Positions 57,892-64,000 of a stretch of 64,000 nucleotides of DNA are shown here, piece after piece (the first letter of the stretch is position 1; the number at the start of each line of letters is the position of its first letter). This DNA comes from an uncultured Microcaldota archaeon (GTDB lineage: Archaea > Micrarchaeota > Micrarchaeia > Norongarragalinales > CAINOH01): positions 87,908 to 151,907 of the forward strand of contig CAINOH010000009.1 of NCBI GenBank assembly GCA_903851445.1, given 5' to 3'. The translations under genes were made by a program, and so were the position numbers. A model generated the notes under the pieces. It made no database searches. It was not told the DNA's origin and was given only the letters and a program-made list of their open reading frames with translations.

Positions 57892-60267
57892 ATGATTACC
57901 GCAATAGAGCTTACCAATTTCAAGACCCACGAGAGCACCGCGCTCTCCTTTGGCCGGGGCACCAACGTGATAGTGGGCGTGATGGGCAGCGGCAAGAGCT
58001 CGGTCATGGAGGCGCTCTGCCTCGGGCTTTTCGGAACGTTCCCTGCGCTCAAGAGCCACAAGCTATCGCTTTCGGACGTGGTTCGCGGGTTTGCAAAGGA
58101 CAGCAAGCCCAACGCCGCGTCAGTCCGAGTTGATTTTGAGGTTGACGGCGAGGCGTATTCGGTAACAAGGCAGATTAGCGATGGTGCAAGCGAAGCGTTC
58201 CTGCGAAAGGCGGGCGTCCTTTTGGAGGGACCGCAACCGCAGCGCGTCACGGAGCGCGTGGCCGAACTCTTGGAGATGGATTACGACACCTTCGTGCGGA
58301 CGGCGTATTCCGAGCAGAACAAGATAGACCACTTCCTCACCGTTGGGAAGGGCGACCGCAAGAGGCAGTTGGACGACCTTCTGGGCCTTGAGCGACTCGA
58401 AACCGCAAGGCAGAGCCTGTCAACAGCAGCCAATAAGCTGACTGTGGAATCCAACGCACTCCGCTCGACAACCGCGAGCGCGGAGCAGGTTGCCGAGGCC
58501 GAGAGGCTGCTTGCCGCAGCAGAGGAATCTGCCGCGTTTTTTGAGAGCCGCGTGATGGAGCTGGGCGATGCCGAGGAAGCAAGCCGCAAGGCGCTTGAGG
58601 AGAAGAACCGCGAGGTCGGGGCCGCCCGTTTTGCGCGCGACAAGATCAGGCTTGCCGAGGCGGGGGTTCAGAAGGCGGACGCGACGCTTTCCGCTTTTGG
58701 CGCGGAGGAAACCCAGAGGCGCGAGAGAATCGCGCAACTTTCGGACAGCGGCTTGGCGGGAAAGGACGCAAAGGAAACCGAACGCGAGCTGCTGCAAAGC
58801 AATGAAATAATCCGGCAATTGGAGGCTGGACTTGTTGATGCCATGTCACAACAGGCCCGCGCAAGGCAGGCCCTTGAACGCCACGAAAAGGCGGCAACGG
58901 AACTTGAGGCTACAAAAGCCCTGCTTTCAAAAATACTCGCGCATACAGCAACTGCAAACGAGGCCGGGCTTGCGGAAAAGCTTGCTGCGACGGCGCAGCA
59001 GAAGGCCGCGTTCCAGCAGAAGGCGGCCCAATACCGGGCGCTGCTTGGCTCCTCAAGAAAGGCCTTCGACGCACTCCAGACTGCAGACGCAGCGTGCCCG
59101 GTGTGCGAAAAACCACTTGAGACCGCGGAGCGCGAGGGCCTTTCGGCAAAAAAAGAAGAGGAAGTTAGGCACTACGAAGCCGAGACCGCGGCAGCCGAGG
59201 CGCTGTTCTCGTCGGAGGACGCGAAGGAGCGCGAACTGCGCACCCTGCTTGAAAAAGCAGCTGCTGCATTGCAGAAAACCGCGTCCCTCCTTTCCGAGTG
59301 CGCACTGCTTGCGTCGGAATCGAAAAAGGCGCCAGGGGCAGACGCGCGCGTAACCGCCGCAAAGACAGCCCTTGCACAAGAGCGGCAGAAAAACTCCGCG
59401 CTTTCCAGGGCGGACCAGCTTGCGACTGCGCTTGCCTTCGAGGAGCGCGCGCTTTTCGCTGCGCTTGAAAAAATGGCCCGGGCACAAGGCGAAAGGATTG
59501 CACAGCTGCGGATGCTTGAGTCGCTTCGGGCCGACGGGCTTTACCTTGGCGAGGAAAGACACGTAAAACTTGAGGCCGAACGCGAGGCCGCGATTAGGCG
59601 TGTGTTCGAAATCTCCTCGGAAAAGGAGAAGGCCTTCTCACAATCGCAAATTAGGCGCAACGAGGCGGCAACTGTTCGGAAGAACCTTGCAGATTCCAAG
59701 GCGCGGACTGGGGCCGCGAACGTGCTTTCCCAGAAGGCTTCCAAGGCCAAGGCCATGCAGAACGCGCTTGTCGAGGTGCAGGAAAACCTCAGGACGAGGC
59801 TCATCAGCGCGGTGAGCTCCGAGCTTTCCTCCGCCTGGACGCACCTTTACCCTTATGAAGATTATTCTTCTGCCAGGCTTTCAGCGCTTTCGGACGACTA
59901 CTCGCTTGAACTCTGCACCGCAAACGGCGAGTGGGTCGGCGCAGAACGGGCGTCTGGCGGCGAGCGGAGCATCGCGTCGCTTGCATTGCGCATCGCGTTT
60001 GCACGCGTGCTCGCGCCAAGGCTGGATGTGCTGATACTCGACGAGCCGACGCACAACCTTGATGTTGCGGGAATAACGGCGTTGAGCTCGGCGCTGCGCG
60101 AGGCCGCCTCCGCGCCGGGCGGGTTCTCGCAGGTTTTCGTAATCACGCACGATGACGGCCTGCGCGATGCTGCCGAAGGCTCGGCGTTGTACGAGTTCTC
60201 GCGCTCGAAGGAGGACAGCAACGACCCCACCACGGTCAGCAGGGCCGGCCAGGACGCGGCTGCCTAA
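57892..60267 (+). CDS. rad50: DNA double-strand break repair ATPase Rad50
   Basis: A 791-residue SMC-like protein. Walker A is GVMGSGKSS (about 30-38). Long coiled coils (about 160-390 and 410-660) flank the zinc hook CPVC (402-405). The C-terminal half has the signature ERASGGERSIASLALRIAF and Walker B VLILDEPTHNLD. Partner Mre11 is absent from the window. At 791 residues the coils are shorter than in Pyrococcus (about 880). It tethers and processes DNA ends with Mre11. It overlaps the convergent cca gene by 4 bp. Confidence 0.95.
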   Translation: MITAIELTNFKTHESTALSFGRGTNVIVGVMGSGKSSVMEALCLGLFGTFPALKSHKLSLSDVVRGFAKDSKPNAASVRVDFEVDGEAYSVTRQISDGASEAFLRKAGVLLEGPQPQRVTERVAELLEMDYDTFVRTAYSEQNKIDHFLTVGKGDRKRQLDDLLGLERLETARQSLSTAANKLTVESNALRSTTASAEQVAEAERLLAAAEESAAFFESRVMELGDAEEASRKALEEKNREVGAARFARDKIRLAEAGVQKADATLSAFGAEETQRRERIAQLSDSGLAGKDAKETERELLQSNEIIRQLEAGLVDAMSQQARARQALERHEKAATELEATKALLSKILAHTATANEAGLAEKLAATAQQKAAFQQKAAQYRALLGSSRKAFDALQTADAACPVCEKPLETAEREGLSAKKEEEVRHYEAETAAAEALFSSEDAKERELRTLLEKAAAALQKTASLLSECALLASESKKAPGADARVTAAKTALAQERQKNSALSRADQLATALAFEERALFAALEKMARAQGERIAQLRMLESLRADGLYLGEERHVKLEAEREAAIRRVFEISSEKEKAFSQSQIRRNEAATVRKNLADSKARTGAANVLSQKASKAKAMQNALVEVQENLRTRLISAVSSELSSAWTHLYPYEDYSSARLSALSDDYSLELCTANGEWVGAERASGGERSIASLALRIAFARVLAPRLDVLILDEPTHNLDVAGITALSSALREAASAPGGFSQVFVITHDDGLRDAAEGSALYEFSRSKEDSNDPTTVSRAGQDAAA

Positions 60268-61676
60268 AGCCAGTGGCAGGCGCGAAAAGCATACCGGGCA
60301 ATCTCTGGCTTTGCCTGTGGGGAAACCGCTGCAACAACCTTCTTCTGGCCGACGAAAACCTTTGCGGACTTCAGGGGCTTTTGGAAGTGGCTTGCCGTGC
60401 CGAGGCTCCTGCAGGAGCGCAGGTATTCCGCAACCGCCTTTTGCGCTGGCAGGATCCGCGAAACTTCGACAACCAACCGGCCTTCCCGTATGAACGGGCC
60501 GCGGATGGCGGTCTTCTTTCGGCTGGACACAAAACCAGCTACTGCCTGGCTGTCGGATGCAGGAGGCCCGTTGCAAACTTCAACTGGCGGCGCTTTTGGA
60601 TACGCAAACTCGAACAGCAGGTACGTAAACTTGCCGTCGGAAAAATGCGCGCTGTCAATGAGGGCTTGGCCGCGGCGCTTCAGGTATGCAACCATTGACT
60701 CGCGGGTCTTCGCAAGCTGCGGGTAGAAGATGTCGTCGACTATGCGCGGCGCGCTCGCCTTCACAAGGACAATGTGCGTGCCGCGCCTTGAAAGCAAAGT
60801 GCGGATTGCCGAATCCGAGGGAACTTTTTCCTTGTGGAAAAACAATTCTGTGGAAGGGTTTGCGACTGCGGCGCGTGCAAGGGTCATGAACGAGGCGAGG
60901 CTGTCTGTGGATATTGCTGCTGCTGCGTTGCGCTCCTTGTCGGTCACGTCAACAACAACCAGTTGCGCGCCCGGAAAACGCGCAAGCGCTGCCTTGCTGT
61001 CCTGGTAGTAGCTGCCCTCGATGTCGATTACAACCGGTAGGCGCCAGGCTGACGCTTCCTGCAGCAGTTCGTAGAGACTGCGGTAGTTGAGCACCAAAAG
61101 CTCGCAGACGTATCCCGAAAACCCGCCGATTTTGGCTTCGGCTCCGTAGATTCCGGCTGATTTCAGCAGCTGCTTGAGCACGCGCACGTCGCGCCGCTGG
61201 AGAATGTTGAGGTTGCGTTCCAGGTAGACCATATGAAGGGGCGAGCGGTCAACTGCAGAGATTATCCGCTGGTTCTCCTTGATTGCAAAGCAGGGGATGA
61301 CCTCGACCGTGAACCCTCCAACCTTCGCCTGCAAGTAGGGGTGCTCTGCATAGTGCTTCTCCCACTTTGCGCCCGGCGCGCACGTTCTTGCTGCTGCGAA
61401 AGTCTTGGCGACTATCTCCTCCTCGGCGCCCTTTGGAAATGCTGCGAAGATGTCGATGTCGCGGCTGCCCCGCAGGCCGGTGTCACGCGCTGCGGAGCCG
61501 ATGAAGACCACCTTTGCGCCGGGAAGCAACCTTGAAAGCCGCGCCACAAAACCTGCAGCGAACTTCTTCTCAGCTGCAGCCTCCTCTGGCGTGGGGCTGA
61601 CTATTGCAGCCACCTTGGCTGCGGCTTGCTCGAACCTTGCGGCTTTGGTGTTGCCTTGGGTTGCGGCGTGTTTCAT
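60264..61676 (-). CDS. cca: CCA-adding enzyme (class I tRNA nucleotidyltransferase)
   Basis: A 470-residue protein. The catalytic motif GSAARDTGLRGSRDIDIFAAFP holds the Gly-Ser and Asp-x-Asp of class I polymerases, with a third Asp/Glu in FTVEVIPCF. VRVLKQLLKSAGIYGAEAKIGGFSGYVCELLVL is the archaeal CCA neck and body. It adds CCA to tRNA 3' ends. None of the five tRNA genes here encodes CCA, so the enzyme is needed. ATG 61676. Confidence 0.94.
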   Translation of the reverse strand: MKHAATQGNTKAARFEQAAAKVAAIVSPTPEEAAAEKKFAAGFVARLSRLLPGAKVVFIGSAARDTGLRGSRDIDIFAAFPKGAEEEIVAKTFAAARTCAPGAKWEKHYAEHPYLQAKVGGFTVEVIPCFAIKENQRIISAVDRSPLHMVYLERNLNILQRRDVRVLKQLLKSAGIYGAEAKIGGFSGYVCELLVLNYRSLYELLQEASAWRLPVVIDIEGSYYQDSKAALARFPGAQLVVVDVTDKERNAAAAISTDSLASFMTLARAAVANPSTELFFHKEKVPSDSAIRTLLSRRGTHIVLVKASAPRIVDDIFYPQLAKTRESMVAYLKRRGQALIDSAHFSDGKFTYLLFEFAYPKAPPVEVCNGPPASDSQAVAGFVSSRKKTAIRGPFIREGRLVVEVSRILPAQKAVAEYLRSCRSLGTASHFQKPLKSAKVFVGQKKVVAAVSPQAKPEIARYAFRACHWL

Positions 61677-61747
61677 AGCATACTATGCACTGCTGGTGCA
61701 GATAAAACGATTGCGCAGCCCCCCTCACCTTGCGTGCCTTGGCAGAA

Positions 61748-61852
61748 TCAGAAGAACGGCACGCTCGAGTTCGCAAACTCCCACGCGGCAACAAGAATGA
61801 GCCAAAGCGCCACGAACGAGAGCGGGTCTGAGAACGGGTCGGGTCCGAACAT
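61748..61852 (-). CDS. Micro-membrane protein B (34 aa)
   Basis: A frame from ATG 61852 to TGA 61748. It encodes a short N-head MFGPDPFSDPLS, one hydrophobic helix (FVALWLILVAAW), and a polar tail with NSSVPFF. It begins 3 bp after the stop of the similar upstream peptide. The shared head (Phe-Gly-x-Asp-Pro-x-Ser) indicates that the two are paralogs. Function unknown. Confidence 0.5.
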   Translation of the reverse strand: MFGPDPFSDPLSFVALWLILVAAWEFANSSVPFF

Positions 61853-61855
61853 AAG

Positions 61856-61963
61856 CTAGAAACCCCAGTTCCCGGCCATCTTGGTCCAAAGGACGGCAAG
61901 CATCCCGCAAATCGCAAGAAGCGAGAGCGGGTCAAGGCCGAAGGCGATTGGCGCAAATTCCAT
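61856..61963 (-). CDS. Micro-membrane protein A (35 aa)
   Basis: A frame from ATG 61963 to TAG 61856. MEFAPIAFGLDPLS precedes a hydrophobic helix (LLAICGMLAVLW), ending TKMAGNWGF. A T-rich TATA-like element about 27 bp upstream (near 61990) predicts a leaderless mRNA beginning at this ATG. Paired with the next gene as a tandem duplication of single-helix membrane peptides. Function unknown. Confidence 0.5.
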   Translation of the reverse strand: MEFAPIAFGLDPLSLLAICGMLAVLWTKMAGNWGF

Positions 61964-62031
61964 AAGGTAATGTCTGCGCGTTCAGGTTAAAAAATGGGAA
62001 GAAAAATAAAAGGAAGGAATGCCCGGGGGAA

Positions 62032-62346
62032 CTACTTCTTGTCCTCGGGGAACTGCATGTACTTTTCCAGGAGCTCTACTGCGCGCTTTATCGACTGACC
62101 GATCTGCTTTTCGCTCTTTGCGCCGGAGCAGATTATCTTGCCGTTCTTGAAAAGTAGGAGCGTGGTGCCGATTTCCTTCAGGCGCATGATTGCGCCGGGA
62201 AACTGCTCGGGCTCGTACTCGACGTTGTCTATCTCCATCGCTATGTTGAAAAGGTCGAGCTCGACTTTGAGGTTCGCCGAGGCGACTATGTTCTCAACCC
62301 TGAATGCGGTATCGATTCTCCGCTTTGGTTTTGACTGCTTTGCCAT
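62032..62346 (-). CDS. tbp: TATA-binding protein with a single repeat
   Basis: A 104-residue protein from ATG 62346. FRVENIVASANLKVELDLFNIAM, NVEYEPEQFPGAIMRLKE, and TLLLFKNGKIICSGAKSE are the hallmark sequence of one TBP half; LGQSIKRAVELLEKY-type helix 2 completes it. Archaeal TBP is normally about 180-200 residues with two such repeats forming the saddle. Here only one is encoded, so a homodimer must form the saddle (inference). A TATA box 62369-62379 lies about 28 bp upstream, indicating a leaderless mRNA and possible autoregulation. Confidence 0.88.
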   Translation of the reverse strand: MAKQSKPKRRIDTAFRVENIVASANLKVELDLFNIAMEIDNVEYEPEQFPGAIMRLKEIGTTLLLFKNGKIICSGAKSEKQIGQSIKRAVELLEKYMQFPEDKK

Positions 62347-62368
62347 CGTGACACACCAACCGTAAAGG

Positions 62369-62379
62369 ATATTTAAAGG
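62369..62379 (-). promoter_or_regulatory. TATA box of the TBP gene
   Basis: On the minus strand CCTTTAAATAT is centred about 28 bp from ATG 62346. It supports that ATG as start and a leaderless transcript. Confidence 0.55.
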
Positions 62380-62517
62380 CATTAGAATAACTTTTAAACC
62401 CTTTTTAAACGTTCGGGCGGCGGGACCGGCCGCAAGGCGTTTGCCAGCCGCGCCTTTGCGGTGGCTTTTTCTTCTGCCGCCGGATTATGGTTGTGGCAAT
62501 ACAAAAAGTGAGTTCTA

Positions 62518-63960
62518 TTGGACGCCGAGATAATCGAAGACTACCCGATGTGCCGGTACACCGTGCGGCCCGACGAGCTTACGAAAGACGAGCTTGCGCT
62601 TGCGCAGAAGTTCTGCGACCTCTTGGCGGATAAGACCACGCTTGGAGCGTTCACAAAGGCAATGGGTTTTGCCGACACCGGCGCCCTGGAGTCGTTCATA
62701 TCCTCGCGCGACAAGACAACAACGGGAAAGCCCCTTTCCAAGGAGGCTTTTGACGCGTTCCGCGATGCCATCGAGCAGTTTGCAGCTGCGGCCTCGAAGA
62801 AGGTGGACGCGCGGATTGTCGCCGATTACGTTGCCGACGCTGTGCACGGTTACCGCATCATACAGCCGCTGTTTCGCGACACTGACCTTGAGGAGGTAAT
62901 CGTCAACGGCCCGGGCCAGCCGGTCATCGTGTACCACCGAAAGTATGGCATGTGCCGCACCAACCTGGTGCTCCGCAACGACAACGAGATGCGCGCGCTG
63001 CTTACGCAGATCGGGGCTGACGAAAGCAAGCCTTTCAACAACCTCAGGCTTGCGGACGGGTGCAGGGGCAATGTCGTGTTCGAGCCAACCGCGTTCAGGA
63101 CCGCCATTACCATCCGCAAGTTCCAGTACAAGCCTATGAGCATCATTGACTTGCTCAACAACAACACCCTCACGCTTGATGTCGCAGCGTTCCTGTGGAC
63201 CTGCCTCGACGGTTTCACAGTGTACCCGCTGAACATCTTCATCGTGGGCGGCACGGCAAGCGGAAAGACAACAACGCTGAACGCCCTCCTGAGCCTGGTC
63301 CCGCAGAACGAGCGCATCGTCTCAATCGAGGACACTCTTGAAATCAACCCAAGCCTGAGGGAGAACTGGGTGCGCCTCGAGTCCAACCCGGCTGCAAGCC
63401 TGGAGGACCTTGTCAAGAACGCGCTGCGGATGCGGCCCGACAGGATAATCGTTGGCGAAATCCGCGGTTCGGAGGCGGAGGACCTGTTCACGGCCATGAA
63501 TGTGGGCCACCGCGGGATGCTTGCCACGCTTCATGCGAACTCCGACAGGGACACGGTGCGCAGGCTTGAGAACGCGCCGATGAACGTGCCGCACTCGCTC
63601 ATACCCCTTGTTGACATCATAGTCGTGCAGAACCGGCTGCGGTTTTCGGGGAACGAGACCAAGCGCCGCGTGGTGCAGGTCAGCGAAGTCTCCAGCCTCG
63701 ACGACCGGGTCGCGCTGAACGAGATTTTCGCCTGGAACCCCGAGTCGCGCAGCCTTGAGCGGACCAAGCTGCCAATACAGTCCAAGGAAAAGCTCGCAGC
63801 AGTGACCGCAAAAAGCATCAATGACGTCAGCGACGAGATCGAGCGCCGGAAGGCCGTGCTTTCCTACCTGGTTTCCCACGGCATCAGCCAGAATGACGAC
63901 GTCTGCAAGTTCATGGACTCGTTCTACGCAAAAATGAATGAGAGCCAGTTCGGAAAATAG
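62518..63960 (+). CDS. Type II/IV secretion or archaellum/pilus ATPase (TadA/FlaI type)
   Basis: A 480-residue ATPase starting at TTG 62518. The N-terminal domain is followed by FRDTDLEEVIVNGPGQPVIVYH. The core has Walker A GGTASGKTTT, Asp box VSIEDTLEINPSL, Walker B RIIVGEIRGSEA, and His box GHRGMLATLHAN. It is diverged from the TadA at 18901 and probably heads a separate pilus or secretion operon whose other genes lie past the window end. The 171 bp upstream hold only the TBP promoter and a G+C-rich spacer. Confidence 0.9.
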   Translation: MDAEIIEDYPMCRYTVRPDELTKDELALAQKFCDLLADKTTLGAFTKAMGFADTGALESFISSRDKTTTGKPLSKEAFDAFRDAIEQFAAAASKKVDARIVADYVADAVHGYRIIQPLFRDTDLEEVIVNGPGQPVIVYHRKYGMCRTNLVLRNDNEMRALLTQIGADESKPFNNLRLADGCRGNVVFEPTAFRTAITIRKFQYKPMSIIDLLNNNTLTLDVAAFLWTCLDGFTVYPLNIFIVGGTASGKTTTLNALLSLVPQNERIVSIEDTLEINPSLRENWVRLESNPAASLEDLVKNALRMRPDRIIVGEIRGSEAEDLFTAMNVGHRGMLATLHANSDRDTVRRLENAPMNVPHSLIPLVDIIVVQNRLRFSGNETKRRVVQVSEVSSLDDRVALNEIFAWNPESRSLERTKLPIQSKEKLAAVTAKSINDVSDEIERRKAVLSYLVSHGISQNDDVCKFMDSFYAKMNESQFGK

Positions 63961-64000
63961 CGCTTGAAGGTTTTTGCCTTTCGAAGGGATTTATAATCAG

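Overview
The window is archaeal chromosome, about 57% G+C and tightly packed on both strands. Informational genes are archaeal: eL21, RpoF, DUF655, RfcL, SRP54, RadA, HerA, Rad50, RPA, Rnp4, Trm5, the class I CCA enzyme, aEF1-beta, TBP and two histones. GGGP synthase indicates ether lipids. Several features point to a DPANN-type lineage (Micrarchaeota- or Diapherotrites-like; inference): introns in three of five tRNA genes including one in a D-loop, a tRNA-Ile with anticodon UAU, shortened versions of standard proteins (one-repeat TBP, protease-less LonB, nuclease-less Hef, short RfcL), and many tiny open reading frames. TATA-like boxes about 26 bp before many ATG codons suggest widespread leaderless transcription.

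Layout. 1-16 kb: end of an M50 protease, a phosphoribosyltransferase, RfcL, tRNA-Phe, a transporter, 5S rRNA, an AglH-like glycosyl-phosphate transferase, Trm5, DUF63, the eL21-rpoF-DUF655 group, a histone, an intein-containing Hef-type helicase, and an ArsR regulator beside a thioredoxin-CcdA fusion. 16-31 kb: a minus-strand type IV pilus/adhesin locus with two large class III signal-peptide adhesins, four pilin-like proteins, a TadA ATPase, two TadC proteins and an FkbM methyltransferase. Just upstream lie a separate major-pilin gene, a secreted transglutaminase-like protein, tRNA-Gly, Rnp4 and tRNA-Ile. 31-39.8 kb: lipid headgroup transferase, cupin, SRP54, prepilin peptidase, LonB-like ATPase, small membrane proteins, rhomboid protease and the Nre repair protein. 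39.8-43.2 kb: an A+T-rich intergenic region with helically phased 13-bp repeats, then an AAA+ ATPase with a winged helix, a second histone flanked by tiny ORFs, a wHTH protein and CTP-dependent riboflavin kinase. 43.2-64 kb: RecJ-like DHH phosphoesterase, encapsulated-ferritin-like protein, GGGP synthase, RPA, a SWIB-like 52-residue protein, RadA, HerA, Hsp20, gatC-gatA-gatB-rdgB, two tRNA-Arg genes, Zn-ribbon protein, RibL-like enzyme, aEF1-beta, KaiC-like ATPase, Rad50, CCA enzyme, twin micro-membrane proteins, half-TBP and a second TadA-type ATPase.

How the genes work together. The pilus locus is supported elsewhere in the window by the A24 prepilin peptidase at 33.7 kb and probably by the AglH-like enzyme at 5.6 kb, since the adhesins carry very many N-glycosylation sequons. 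Replication and repair genes are dense (RfcL, Hef, Nre, RPA, RadA, HerA, Rad50, RecJ-like), and two end in a PCNA-binding motif. Riboflavin kinase and the RibL-like enzyme would together convert riboflavin to FAD. GatCAB indicates tRNA-dependent amidation. The most unusual items are the single-repeat TBP, the LonB-like ATPase with a zinc ribbon where the membrane insert normally sits, the phased repeat array, the D-loop tRNA intron, and the micro-ORFs.
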